A stretch of 58,238 nucleotides of DNA from Candidatus Saccharibacteria bacterium RIFCSPHIGHO2_12_FULL_47_16b (GTDB lineage Bacteria > Patescibacteriota > Saccharimonadia > Saccharimonadales > UBA10212). The translations under genes were made by a program, and so were the position numbers. The DNA lies in assembly GCA_001790525.1 (NCBI GenBank), contig MGCU01000019.1:1-58238 (forward strand), given 5' to 3'. Numbering within the stretch: the stretch's first letter is position 1; the number at the start of each line of letters is the position of its first letter. Shown one piece after another: positions 29,001 through 38,270 of the stretch. Under the pieces are notes generated by a model that searched no databases, was not told the origin of the DNA, and was given only the letters and a program-made list of their open reading frames with translations.

Positions 29001-29679
29001 CGGTTTTCAAATAATGAGCGTCGCAAGTTACGACAGCTTCAATCTTCAGCTCTTTGGCTAACTTAAGCAACAAGTCATTGACCTTTTGTTGCTCGGCCCA
29101 GGCCGATGGATGACTGCTGTGGCCATGATCCAAAATTTCAATATAGTAACGATCGCCAAAAATTTTTTTGTACCATCTAGCAATGGCTTTAGCCTGGTCA
29201 TATTGACCTTGGCGCAGGGCATCGGAAACTTCGCTACCCATGCAGCCAGATAAGACGATTATGCCGCTGCTATACTTGGCAATCATTTTACGGTCAATCC
29301 GCGGTCGATAATAATAACCTTCTAAATTGGCAATTGAGGAAAGCTGCATTAGATTTTGGTAGCCATCCTCGTTTTCGGCCAACATCGTCAAATGGTAGTA
29401 TTGCCGATCGCGAGTTGGGTCTTTATCTTTGTAGCTACGCGGAGCAATATAGGCCTCCATGCCGATGATTGACTTTAGACCTCTATTTTTGGCCTGTTTA
29501 TAAAATTCAATCGCGCCAGATAACGTGCCATGGTCAGTTATAGCTACCGCTTCCATACCAAGTTCCGCAACTCGGTTAACTAAAGCCGGCACTTTGGTTA
29601 AGCCATCAAGTAGTGAGTACTGCGTGTGGGTATGCAGATGAACAAAATCACTCGGACTAAAAGCCGAACTAACCCTCAT
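26089..29679 (-). CDS. dnaE: DNA polymerase III subunit alpha
   Basis: PHP domain FVHLHTHTQYSLLDGL..., GPGRGSAASSIMAYGL, PDMDIDIQDNRRDEVINY, OB-fold C-terminal region. Confidence 0.97.
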   Translation of the reverse strand: MRVSSAFSPSDFVHLHTHTQYSLLDGLTKVPALVNRVAELGMEAVAITDHGTLSGAIEFYKQAKNRGLKSIIGMEAYIAPRSYKDKDPTRDRQYYHLTMLAENEDGYQNLMQLSSIANLEGYYYRPRIDRKMIAKYSSGIIVLSGCMGSEVSDALRQGQYDQAKAIARWYKKIFGDRYYIEILDHGHSSHPSAWAEQQKVNDLLLKLAKELKIEAVVTCDAHYLKTEDQEAHEVLLCIQTGAYLDDKERFSLADFELFVTDPKDIIERWQTTHPELIANTKAIAERCNVEIKLGEILIPKFLTPKGETEKTLLEKQVWQGLAWRYGGVARDKAAKLTVAKTKKLLKPEVIKRAEFELGVVNKMGFNGYFLIVADFINWGKDRDIVFGPGRGSAASSIMAYGLRITEIDPLEYDLLFERFLNPDRISMPDMDIDIQDNRRDEVINYCIDKFGRDRVANIVTFGRMAARNSVRDVARVLQVAYAEADRLAKMIPPPVQGRHTPLSQHLEQVPELMAEYSSNPQAVRVFDLAMKLEGTIRSHGVHAAGVVIAPDEIVKFVPLEMAQKGVIATQYSMYPVEDLGLLKIDFLGLSNLTIIKNTLRIVKKVYGQEVDISQIPLNDKKTFELLKAGETTGVFQLESDGMRRYLKQLKPTVFEDIIAMVALYRPGPMQWIEDFIARKHGHRQAKYLHPLMKQALENTYGVIVYQEQVMQISKELCGFSGGQADTLRKAIGKKDPEVMAKLKADFIEGAIKKSGVSRRLMEKFWKQLEDFAAYCFNKVHSACYGLIAYQTAYLKANWPAAFMAALMTSDYDDIDRLAIEITECRNRGIEVLQPDVNESFHEFAVVPGKDQIRFGLDAIKNVGHGTVEEILRARQSLGGRFSSIEDFCRSVDPHIVNRKGLDSLIKAGALDSLADRSQLIYNLDNILALSARLHRAAASGQVDLFDNGQIESLMPSFSLQTDVPQLKPRDQLNWERELLGIYLSSHPLKDYEKFLLGNTIAIAELEPNLDGSSITVGGIVNGLREIVTRSGAKMAFVRIADISGEIELIVFPKILKQLPTELKFDQVVLVKGRIDNSSRMGAGELKIIVEEIKEVSADEAKDSKPSAKKKNSAKPTPVANQPKAKLYIRVLDSEDHGRLSALKAKLDVHSGDTEVIIVTGPSEKKQAIKLPQAVEVNEQSLRDLAAIFGSTNVIVK

Positions 29680-29804
29680 ATCGTCCTAATATTATACCTT
29701 AATTACAGAGGTCCACGGATTAAAGTTTACAATTTACGATTTACCGTTTACCGTGTGTTTACCGTTAACAATTTACATTGAAAACTGAAAACAGAAAACG
29801 GATC

Positions 29805-30203
29805 TTATTTTTTGAGATATTTAGCTAAATTCTTACGGGCTAACTTGACTTGTTTAATAGCCGAGTTCAGCTGTCGATCTTCGGAACTGCCGCTCTTGAA
29901 GGCCTTAAAGACATGCACAGCTTTATTGCGGGCATCTTTAGCTCTAATCACCGCCTCATTGAATTCGCTGCGAGCTTGGGCGCTTAAAGCTAAAGATTTG
30001 TCTTTGGCGGCTTTTATCATGTCGGACAGTTCATCAGTAGCTTTCTTTAAATCAGCCGCCGTCTGCTCTTTTAACTCATCGGTCTTTTCGGCTAGCTCTT
30101 TACGAGTTTCTTTGCCGCTTTTAGGAGCCGTTAAAATACCGGTGATGAAGCCAGCAGCGCCGGCCAACATTGCTCCTAGCGCAAATTTTCGACTATTTTT
30201 CAT
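29805..30203 (-). CDS. YtxH domain-containing protein
   Basis: FALGAMLAGAAGFITGILTAPKSGKETRKEL signature followed by helical region. Confidence 0.85.
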   Translation of the reverse strand: MKNSRKFALGAMLAGAAGFITGILTAPKSGKETRKELAEKTDELKEQTAADLKKATDELSDMIKAAKDKSLALSAQARSEFNEAVIRAKDARNKAVHVFKAFKSGSSEDRQLNSAIKQVKLARKNLAKYLKK

Positions 30204-30435
30204 TCTTGACCTTCCCCTTCCTTTTCCTATTTACAATAGCAGATATTAGCCGAATAAAAGGCATGACCGCCGCGCCCTTTCTAACAGCCGAGGCGGCCGA
30301 TTCCATGCTGTCGGCAACTTGTTCGGCTCGGCGCATCAGGCGGATTATGTAAATCAAAGCGATAGTAAAGACAATTAAAAATACCGCCAAAACCGAACTA
30401 ACTATAATTAACAAAACTTCAGCCGCTGTGTCCAT
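30193..30435 (-). CDS. small membrane protein
   Basis: Single N-terminal TM, overlaps ytxH-like ORF. Confidence 0.65.
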   Translation of the reverse strand: MDTAAEVLLIIVSSVLAVFLIVFTIALIYIIRLMRRAEQVADSMESAASAVRKGAAVMPFIRLISAIVNRKRKGKVKNEK

Positions 30436-30459
30436 ACTATGATTACTATACCATATATA

Positions 30460-30630
30460 CAGGAGTTACGCACTTGAGTGCTGGGTGCGATTTCTTGCCG
30501 AGGAGTGGAAGGAGGCGTACAGGAAGGTACGTTGAGTGAGCACCGTAGGCAAAAATCGTGCTCCAGTGCCAAGAGCGCCAGTCCAAGCCGAGCTTGGCTT
30601 GGCTGAAACTGGCGCGGTGCGTGGGTCCTG
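30460..30630. repeat. structured palindromic element A
   Basis: Outer CAGGAgttaCGCAC/GTGCGtgggTCCTG; arm with apical GCGTAC-aggaag-GTACGT; second arm GCGCCAGT-CCAAGCC-gagctt-GGCTTGG-ctgaa-ACTGGCGC; abuts galU stop codon. Confidence 0.75.
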
Positions 30631-31518
30631 TTAGAGTTGTAGGCTTCGCAAATATCTGGCAAAGTCGTCTTTAACTTCCGGATGATCAAGCGCAAAATCA
30701 ACTACCGTCTTTAAGTATTCCAATTTGTTGCCGGTGTCGTAGTACTTACCGTTGGCGATTTCTAAGGCGTAAAAGTTATGGCCGTCTTTAATCATGTTTT
30801 GCATTGAGACTTGCTGGATAAACTCTTGGTCTTTGGGCCAGCTTGCCAATTGTTTTTGCAGGTATGTAATTATAGTCGGTTCCAAAATGTAACCGCTGAC
30901 GGTGGCGAAATCCGAAGGCGCGGCTGCTTTGCCCGGTTTTTCAACAATTGAATCGACCTTTATGAGTCGCTCGTTAATTGCCTTTCCGCCAACAAAGCCA
31001 TAACGCTTGTAATCGTCGTCGGCTTTGGCCCGCACACAGCCCAGAACGCTGCCGCCATATTGTTCATAGACCTCTAAAAGCTGCTTAAAGCGGCTGGGCT
31101 CGGCTTTAACAAAATCGTCAGCAAAGGCATAAATAAACGGCTCGTTATTAATTAGATCGCCGGCATTTAATAGCGGCGTGCCATTACCTTGCGGGCCTTT
31201 TTGACGAACGTAAATAAAGTTAGCTAAGTTGGCTATTTTTTCGACATCTTCAATTTGGGCGTCTTTACCGCCAAACTTCAGATTGTTAATCAAATCGTGG
31301 CTGGGCCGATCGAAATGATCCTCGATTGACCGCTTGCCATAACCGGTAACTATAATAATATCTTCGATACCTGCATCGACTAGCTCTTCAACTACAATCT
31401 GAATGATTGGTTTATCGACGATTGGCAGCATTTCTTTGGGCATAGCCTTGGTTTGGGGTAAAAAACGGGTGCCAAAGCCGGCCGCCGCAATCACCGCTTT
31501 TCGAATCTTTTGAGCCAT
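30631..31518 (-). CDS. galU: UTP--glucose-1-phosphate uridylyltransferase
   Basis: KAVIAAAGFGTRFLPQTKAMPKEMLPIVDKPIIQ...VEELVDAGIEDIIIVTG. Confidence 0.95.
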   Translation of the reverse strand: MAQKIRKAVIAAAGFGTRFLPQTKAMPKEMLPIVDKPIIQIVVEELVDAGIEDIIIVTGYGKRSIEDHFDRPSHDLINNLKFGGKDAQIEDVEKIANLANFIYVRQKGPQGNGTPLLNAGDLINNEPFIYAFADDFVKAEPSRFKQLLEVYEQYGGSVLGCVRAKADDDYKRYGFVGGKAINERLIKVDSIVEKPGKAAAPSDFATVSGYILEPTIITYLQKQLASWPKDQEFIQQVSMQNMIKDGHNFYALEIANGKYYDTGNKLEYLKTVVDFALDHPEVKDDFARYLRSLQL

Positions 31519-31527
31519 GGCTATATT

Positions 31528-32970
31528 TTACTCCACAAGATCCAGTTGTTTTTTAATCAATTCTTGGGCAACTTTGGGATTGGCTTGGCCTTGGCTTTTG
31601 GTCATCACCTGTCCAACCAAAAAGCCAATCGCCTTCATTTCGCCTTGTTTGATATCTTCGGCGACTTTGGGATTTTCGGTAATAACCTCCTCGACGATTT
31701 TTTCAATCGCGGCTGTATCAGTGACTTGTAGTAAATTAAGTCTTTTGGCGATGGTCATAGGATCTTCAGGCGAACTAAGCAGTTCATCAAAAACTGCTTT
31801 GGCGGCCGTAGAACTAAGCTCGCCGCCGTCAACCATTTTAGATAAGCTAATCAATCGAGCAGAATCAATCTCCGGCTCGACAATACCAACTTTTTCAGTC
31901 TCGGCCGGCTGGGCATGAATTAACCAAAAGGCCACCCGCCGGGCATCGGCTGGCGAGCCAGCGGCCAGAACATCCAGAATTGGTTTGACAATTGACTGTC
32001 TATCCAGAATGTCTTCGGTCACTTTTTTATCGATGCCCAACTTATCTAACTGCCGGCGAAGTTGTGGCGGCAGTTTTGGCAGCTCGGCCTTAACATCCTC
32101 AATAAACTTATCGGTCAGTTCGAGGGGCGGGATGTCCGGCTCGGGCATATAGCGATAATCTTCGGCTTCTTCTTTGCCGCGCTGGGCGACACTTTTTTGC
32201 TTGGCTTCATCCCAGCCGCGGGTTTCTTGGATAACTTTTTGGCCTTTTTCCAGTAACTCGATCTGTCTTTTGATTTCATAAGCCACGGCTGCCTCGACAC
32301 TACGGAAGCTATTTAAGTTTTTTATTTCGCTTCTAGTACCTAGCTTATCGCCGGCTCTGGCCACACTAACATTTATGTCAAAGCGCATGTGTCCGTGGTA
32401 TAGATCGCCGTCGGTTACATCAGCATACTTCATTAGCAGCCAAAGTTCACGCACGTACGCCTTGGCTTCGGCGGCACTATTAATTTCCGGTCGGCTAACA
32501 ATTTCGAGTAAGGGCGTACCAGCTCGATTGAGATCAATCAGTGTGTAGTCAGCACCAGCCGGATGAATATTTTTACCAGCATCTTCTTCCAGGTTGGCCC
32601 GCTCAATCTTAATTTTTTTGGTTCGGCCACCTGCCTCAATCTCGAGGAAACCGCCCTTAATAATTGGCGCTTGATACTGGGTTATTTGATAACCTTTGGG
32701 TAAATCCGGATAAAAATAGTGTTTTCTTTCAAACCAGCTAAATTTCTGTGGGTCTGTATTAAGGGCTAAGGCTGCACGCGCACAAAGCTCAATGGCTGCT
32801 TGATTAAGCACCGGCAAAGCCCCGGGCAAGCCAACATCAATATGACTTATGAGAGTATTTGGCGGCGCCTGCCGCGCATCATTTCCCACTGCTGAAAACA
32901 ACTTAGTTTTGGTCTTAAGCTGCACATGAGTTTCGATCCCAATCGTTGGCACGTATTGGCTGTTGGTCAT
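31528..32970 (-). CDS. gatB: aspartyl/glutamyl-tRNA amidotransferase subunit B
   Basis: PTIGIETHVQLKTKTKLFSA..., C-terminal Yqey-like domain. Confidence 0.96.
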   Translation of the reverse strand: MTNSQYVPTIGIETHVQLKTKTKLFSAVGNDARQAPPNTLISHIDVGLPGALPVLNQAAIELCARAALALNTDPQKFSWFERKHYFYPDLPKGYQITQYQAPIIKGGFLEIEAGGRTKKIKIERANLEEDAGKNIHPAGADYTLIDLNRAGTPLLEIVSRPEINSAAEAKAYVRELWLLMKYADVTDGDLYHGHMRFDINVSVARAGDKLGTRSEIKNLNSFRSVEAAVAYEIKRQIELLEKGQKVIQETRGWDEAKQKSVAQRGKEEAEDYRYMPEPDIPPLELTDKFIEDVKAELPKLPPQLRRQLDKLGIDKKVTEDILDRQSIVKPILDVLAAGSPADARRVAFWLIHAQPAETEKVGIVEPEIDSARLISLSKMVDGGELSSTAAKAVFDELLSSPEDPMTIAKRLNLLQVTDTAAIEKIVEEVITENPKVAEDIKQGEMKAIGFLVGQVMTKSQGQANPKVAQELIKKQLDLVE

Positions 32971-33055
32971 GCTGGCCTCCAGCTATGAAGAATGAGTAAT
33001 GAATTATGAATTATGAAATTCTTAATTCGTAATTCTTGATTCTTAATTCTGTTGC

Positions 33056-33400
33056 TCATAAAGCTCCCAAATCCGTTAAGGCCTGCTTAAAACCAATTAG
33101 TGCTTTCTTAGCCTCTTCTTTCTTTAATCGAATATGCGGCTCATGAACTAAACGATTGCTTAACTTATGGGCATACCAAACCGCATCATTATCACTTAAG
33201 GCCTTTTGAGCGGAAACTAGTCTTTCACCTGCTGTTTTGCCTTTAAAGCGTTTTTTGATTAGCGCTTCGTCAAGTAATCTATCGGCGTCGATGATAGCCA
33301 GCATCATGCCCTCATAGGTCTTAACTCTAGCCAGTAGCTCCAGCCATTTAGCCTGAAAGTATTTTTTATTGACTCGACCACGTAAGCTAAGTAGCTTCAT
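33056..33400 (-). CDS. hypothetical protein in gatCAB operon
   Basis: 114 aa ORF overlapping gatA stop; LSNRLVHEP faintly recalls HEPN-like proteins. Confidence 0.6.
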   Translation of the reverse strand: MKLLSLRGRVNKKYFQAKWLELLARVKTYEGMMLAIIDADRLLDEALIKKRFKGKTAGERLVSAQKALSDNDAVWYAHKLSNRLVHEPHIRLKKEEAKKALIGFKQALTDLGAL

Positions 33401-34827
33401 GCTAGTAATTCCTCAACCGACTTAGCAAATGCCAAAAGCTGCCGATCGGCGTGCATTGGCGCAATGATTTGCAGACCAACCGGAAGATTGTTACTGAACC
33501 CGGCTGGCAGGTTTATTGCCGGATTGCCGGATATATTGGCCGCCACTGTCATAATATCGCTTAGGTACATTTTCAGAGGATCTTTCGTTTTGGCGCCAAT
33601 TTTAAAGGCGGTGGTTGGTGAAGTTGGCCCAATCAAAAAATCAAATTTCTTAAAAGCGCTAGTAAATTCATTGATAATTTTAGTCCGAACAGTTTGAGCT
33701 TTTTGATAGTAAGCCTCAAAATAACCACTGGAGAGTACGTGAGAGCCAATCATAATGCGACGTTTAGCTTCGGCGCCAAAGCCGAGCTCGCGGCTTAGCA
33801 TATAGCTTTCTTCGAGATTTTTGGCGTCTTTGGCAAATAAACCATAGCGCTGGCCGTCGTAACGGGCTAAATTACTGCTGACCTCGGCTGGACAAATAAT
33901 GTAATAAACGGCCAGAGCCAGCGGCAAGCTCGGCAAGCTAATTGGCTCAATTTTAGTACCGGCTTGTTTTAATTTTTGGATGACTGCATCAACTTGTTTT
34001 TCGACTCCCGGTTCTAAATCTTCAGTCAAATATTCATCAATCACACCGATCTTTGCATTCTGAAGTTTGAATTTTGAAGTTTGAACATCGTAGCCTTCAG
34101 TATCGCGCTCAATAGTCGTACTATCTAGCTCATCGCGACCAGCCATCACATCTAGAATAATTGAGGCTTCGGCTACGCTAGCAGCCAAAGGTCCAATCAC
34201 GTCAGTGCTCGAGGCCATAGCCACCACGCCACTACGACTAACTAAACCGTAAGTCGGCTTGTAGCCAACGATGCCACAAAAAGCGGCTGGCAGCCGAATC
34301 GAACCGCCGGTATCAGTCCCCAGTGCAAACGGAGCAATCTTCAAGGCCACAGCCGCAGCCGAGCCGCCGGAGCTACCACCCGGCACACGCGTTTTGTCAA
34401 ACGGATTTTTTGTCACAAAGAAATCACTGTTCTCGGTACTACTTCCATGAGCCCAGGCGTCAAGGTTAGATTTGGCGACGCAAATCGCGCCTTCGACTTC
34501 TAAACGATTAATAGCCGTAGCTTGGTATGGCGCTTCGAAATTTTCCAGCATATGGCTAGCGGCAGTAGTTTTTCCGCTAAACGTCAAAAAATTATCCTTG
34601 GCCACAAATGGCACGCCGGCCAGTCGATCAACCTTTTGGCCTTTGGCAATTTGAGCGTCAATTTCCTTAGCTCGTTCGATGGCTCTAGCTTCAGGTACCG
34701 AAATAATGGCGTCGAAGTCTTTTGTCCGGCCGATCATGTCAAACGAACGCTTCACCAGATCAACCGCTTTGAGTTCACCTTTTTGGACTTTATCAGCAAT
34801 GACCGAAATTGGTTCCCAGTCTGCCAT
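33397..34827 (-). CDS. gatA: aspartyl/glutamyl-tRNA amidotransferase subunit A
   Basis: Amidase signature GGSSGGSAAAVALKIAPFALGTDTGGSIRLPAAFCGIVGYKPTYG. Confidence 0.96.
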   Translation of the reverse strand: MADWEPISVIADKVQKGELKAVDLVKRSFDMIGRTKDFDAIISVPEARAIERAKEIDAQIAKGQKVDRLAGVPFVAKDNFLTFSGKTTAASHMLENFEAPYQATAINRLEVEGAICVAKSNLDAWAHGSSTENSDFFVTKNPFDKTRVPGGSSGGSAAAVALKIAPFALGTDTGGSIRLPAAFCGIVGYKPTYGLVSRSGVVAMASSTDVIGPLAASVAEASIILDVMAGRDELDSTTIERDTEGYDVQTSKFKLQNAKIGVIDEYLTEDLEPGVEKQVDAVIQKLKQAGTKIEPISLPSLPLALAVYYIICPAEVSSNLARYDGQRYGLFAKDAKNLEESYMLSRELGFGAEAKRRIMIGSHVLSSGYFEAYYQKAQTVRTKIINEFTSAFKKFDFLIGPTSPTTAFKIGAKTKDPLKMYLSDIMTVAANISGNPAINLPAGFSNNLPVGLQIIAPMHADRQLLAFAKSVEELLA

Positions 34828-34829
34828 GA

Positions 34830-35123
34830 TTACGTGATTACTCGCTTAACCTTAAATTGTTTATCTAAAGTATCCGGGGCCCGCTTTAATAAATCATCCG
34901 GCTTTGCCTGATAATCTAGCGGCTTGTCAGCCCGCGTAACGTTCTTTAGCCCGGTCACTTGATAGGTCGGTTCTAGTCCTTTGGTGTCGGCATTTTCCAG
35001 TTGTTTGACATAGTCAAGAATTTCGGCCAATTCTTCACGAAAACGTTCGATTTCCTCTTCAGATAGCTTCAACCGGCTCAAATGCGCCAATTTTAAGACC
35101 TGGTCCCTCGTCAGCTTGCTCAT
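34830..35123 (-). CDS. gatC: aspartyl/glutamyl-tRNA amidotransferase subunit C
   Basis: LTRDQVLKLAHLSRLKLSEEEIERFREELAEILDYVKQLENADTKGLEPTYQV. Confidence 0.95.
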   Translation of the reverse strand: MSKLTRDQVLKLAHLSRLKLSEEEIERFREELAEILDYVKQLENADTKGLEPTYQVTGLKNVTRADKPLDYQAKPDDLLKRAPDTLDKQFKVKRVIT

Positions 35124-35205
35124 CTATCTGATAAGTATAGCAAAGATATTCTGGCTTGTCGGCAGAGAGATTTTATGGTTTTATATAAATGAGCGGTTGA
35201 GACCA

Positions 35206-35499
35206 ATGAAAAAAGAATTGCCTTTTACTATTCACGTCGATCCTAAGAAAATGGCCAATAGGTCTTTTCATTTTGCTGACCTAGCAACAGCAGAACTTGT
35301 TTATCCTCGAGCTATTAGCCTTGTTGAAAGAGATCATGGACTGGCTGATTTACAACTGCAAGTCGGTACAGATAACAGCAGAATCATTACGATTTCGGCA
35401 TCTGAGGCTAATCTCTGGGTAAGTTCCTCCCAAGAGACGCCGGGCGCTGATCGCCAATCCTTTGTCGTTTCAGAGTTAGCTAAAGCCGCACTTCATTAA
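35206..35499 (+). CDS. hypothetical protein (97 aa)
   Basis: ORF from ATG at 35206, MKKELPFTIHVDPKKMANRSFHFADLA... Confidence 0.55.
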   Translation: MKKELPFTIHVDPKKMANRSFHFADLATAELVYPRAISLVERDHGLADLQLQVGTDNSRIITISASEANLWVSSSQETPGADRQSFVVSELAKAALH

Positions 35500-35561
35500 A
35501 ATTTAAGTTAGTCAATTATTTTTGAGGAATTTTAAAAGCCAGCATCCGTAAAAAGAATTTC

Positions 35562-37520
35562 TTATAGTTTACTTTTAACCACGGCTATCAGATCTCTTAA
35601 TTCCGCGGCTTTCTCAAACTCCAAGTTGGCTGCAGCTAAGTCCATTTGAGCCGTCAAATCACGAATCAAAAAATCATATTCTTCTTTCGGTATTTTCTTA
35701 AGGTCAATCTTGGGCTTTTCTTCTTTGACAACACGTGGCAACATTTCGGTGACCTCGCGTTTGATGCCTTTGGGTGTAATCTTATGTTTCCGATTGTAAT
35801 TTTGCTGGACTTGGCGGCGGCGGTTGGTTTCGCCGATTGCACGCTGCATGCTGCCGGTTACTCTATCGGCATACATGATCACCCGGCCTTCTTGGTGACG
35901 GGCTGCCCGACCGACTGTCTGAATTAGCGCTTGAGTTGAGCGCAAAAAACCTTCTTTATCAGCATCCAGTATCGCCACCAAACTAACTTCCGGCAGATCA
36001 ATTCCTTCGCGCAGCAGATTAATCCCAACCAAAACATCATAAACTCCAAGCCGTAAATCTCGCAGAATATCAGTTCGTTCCAAAGTATCGATCTCGCTAT
36101 GCAGATACATAACCTTAATATCAATTTCGCCTAAATATTCGGCTAGGTCTTCGGCCATCCGTTTGGTCAAAGTCGTAATCAACACCCGCTGTCCTTTGCC
36201 GACTGTTGATTTAATTTCGCTGATTAAGTCATCAATTTGGCCGGCGATAGGACGAACGTCAATTCTAGGGTCAAGCAGCCCGGTGGGGCGGATAATCTGC
36301 TCCACCGGCTTAGGGCTGCGATTTAGTTCGTATTCGGCTGGCGTGGCGCTAACAAAAACAACTTGGTTAAGCTGCCGCTCAAACTCCGAAAAAGTCAACG
36401 GACGATTATCGAGCGCGCTTGGTAAGCGGAAGCCATGTTCGACTAACACTTCCTTACGCGATCGGTCGCCATGATACATACCTCTAACTTGTGGAATTGA
36501 CATATGCGATTCATCAATGAACATCAAAAAATCATCCGGATAATAATCGAGCAAGGTGGCTGGTTGTTCACCGGGTTCACGATCGGTCAAATAGCGGCTG
36601 TAGTTTTCGATACCTTTGACAAAACCGGTTTGTTCAAGCATCTCTAAATCGAACTTAATCCTTTGGGCTAATCTTTGAGCTTCTAAAAGCTTGCCGTGTT
36701 TTTTAAACCAGCTGATTCGTTCATCGGCTTCAGCTTGGATTTTACCGAGAGCTTTCTCAAGTTTTTCTTCGGGTGTCACAAAATGGCTGCCCGGATAAAT
36801 ACTTAACAAGTCAAGTATCTTCTCTACTTCCCCGGTAAGGGGATTGATGGAGGTGATTTTCTCAATTTCGTCGCCAAAAAACTCAATCCGATAAGCTGCT
36901 TCATCGCCGACCGGAAAAATATCGACCACATCGCCGCGAACCCGAAAGTTGCCCCGCTCAAAGGCCATGTCGTTACGACGATACTGGATATCGGTTAGTT
37001 GGCGTAATAATTTATCACGTAGCCGCCGCTCACCTTTTTTAATCCGAACCGTCATGGAGGTATAATCTTCAACCGAACCAATGCCATAAATGCAGGAAAC
37101 ACTGGCCACGATAATAACGTCCCGTCGGGCCAGCAAGGAATTAGTGGCGGCGTGGCGCAAGCGGTCGATTTCTTCATTAATATCACTGTCCTTTTCGATG
37201 TAGGTGTCAGTTCGCGGAATATAAGCCTCTGGCTGGTAGTAGTCAAAATAACTAACAAAATAATGGACGGCGTTATCCGGAAAAAACAGACGAAATTCAT
37301 TATAGAGCTGGGCGGCCAAAGTTTTGTTATGGCTTAAAACCAGCGTCGGCTTTTGACGCTTGGCGATAATGTTGGCCATCGTGAAGGTCTTACCGCTGCC
37401 GGTCACTCCGAGCAGCACCTGGTTTCTGGCACCCTTTTCAAGGCCTTCCGTCAGTTTTGCAATCGCGGTCGGCTGATCTCCAGTCGGCTGATATTCAGAT
37501 ACCAATTTAAATTTGGCCAT
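35562..37520 (-). CDS. uvrB: excinuclease ABC subunit UvrB
   Basis: [44 protein letters not shown]-terminal UVR domain. Confidence 0.97.
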   Translation of the reverse strand: MAKFKLVSEYQPTGDQPTAIAKLTEGLEKGARNQVLLGVTGSGKTFTMANIIAKRQKPTLVLSHNKTLAAQLYNEFRLFFPDNAVHYFVSYFDYYQPEAYIPRTDTYIEKDSDINEEIDRLRHAATNSLLARRDVIIVASVSCIYGIGSVEDYTSMTVRIKKGERRLRDKLLRQLTDIQYRRNDMAFERGNFRVRGDVVDIFPVGDEAAYRIEFFGDEIEKITSINPLTGEVEKILDLLSIYPGSHFVTPEEKLEKALGKIQAEADERISWFKKHGKLLEAQRLAQRIKFDLEMLEQTGFVKGIENYSRYLTDREPGEQPATLLDYYPDDFLMFIDESHMSIPQVRGMYHGDRSRKEVLVEHGFRLPSALDNRPLTFSEFERQLNQVVFVSATPAEYELNRSPKPVEQIIRPTGLLDPRIDVRPIAGQIDDLISEIKSTVGKGQRVLITTLTKRMAEDLAEYLGEIDIKVMYLHSEIDTLERTDILRDLRLGVYDVLVGINLLREGIDLPEVSLVAILDADKEGFLRSTQALIQTVGRAARHQEGRVIMYADRVTGSMQRAIGETNRRRQVQQNYNRKHKITPKGIKREVTEMLPRVVKEEKPKIDLKKIPKEEYDFLIRDLTAQMDLAAANLEFEKAAELRDLIAVVKSKL

Positions 37521-37536
37521 CTCTAAATTGTATCAG

Positions 37537-38115
37537 TCAGACGCTAAACAGTTTGTGGTAAGGTTTATGTTCTTTGTCTAATAACCGAGTTAATTTGGCA
37601 ACTAGCTCATCGGCATCAGTCTCAAAAATTATCAAACCTCGATCTAAATTGGGCAGCGTCTCGAGCAGCTGCTCAATCTGCGCACTGACACCACCAGCGC
37701 CCTGCAAAAAACCAATCGGTGTCTTGGTTTCCAGCGCAATAGTTAACTCATGCAAAGTTCCCATCCGACCGCCAATGCTAATGACCGCATCGGCTGAATT
37801 AATCAGTAGTGAATCGCGGCCAACGTAATGCAGACCAGTGTATAAAATGGCATCGAACGGTTTGGTTGGCAGACGATACTTGATGACGTGCTCCACTTTG
37901 GTAGCGGCCGGCGAAAGACCCAAACTCATCTGACCGCCAGCCTTTTTGTAGGTGATAGCGGCCTCCTCGGGTAAGCCAGTCGTTGCACCGGTAAGCAGCG
38001 AGTGGCCGGCCTTAGCTACAGCCCGACCAGCCGCGCTGGCCAGCTGTTTACCCTCGTCATAGCTTTCACCTTTGGCCGCACCAGAAATACAAAATTGATA
38101 GCTATTAGAGCTCAT
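37537..38115 (-). CDS. LOG-like/TIGR00725-type nucleotide-binding family protein
   Basis: Rossmann-like GLSPAA...DAVISIGGRMGTLHELTIALETKTPIGFL; start at ATG 38115 (MSSNSYQFCISG) preferred. Confidence 0.75.
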   Translation of the reverse strand: MSSNSYQFCISGAAKGESYDEGKQLASAAGRAVAKAGHSLLTGATTGLPEEAAITYKKAGGQMSLGLSPAATKVEHVIKYRLPTKPFDAILYTGLHYVGRDSLLINSADAVISIGGRMGTLHELTIALETKTPIGFLQGAGGVSAQIEQLLETLPNLDRGLIIFETDADELVAKLTRLLDKEHKPYHKLFSV

Positions 38116-38143
38116 TTCATTGACCTTTTTCGTTAAGCGAATC

Positions 38144-38238
38144 GGCAATATTGGAAGCCGAAAGTGTTATCAGGTGAGGAGGCATATCTGAATTGATACG
38201 TCGACGAGCGGTATAGCACTTGCAGGCACAAGATTGCC
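38144..38238. repeat. structured palindromic element C
   Basis: GGCAAT/ATTGCC, GCC/GGC, AAGTGTTAT/ATAGCACTT and apical GCATATC-tgaatt-GATACGT stacked. Confidence 0.75.
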
Positions 38239-38270
38239 GATGAGGCTGAAATGAGGTCATGAATTGAGGT

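Noticed and set aside
30566-30616. Rho-independent terminator of galU
   Set aside because: Hairpin GCGCCAGT...ACTGGCGC lacks an adjacent T-run on the minus strand; treated as part of element A
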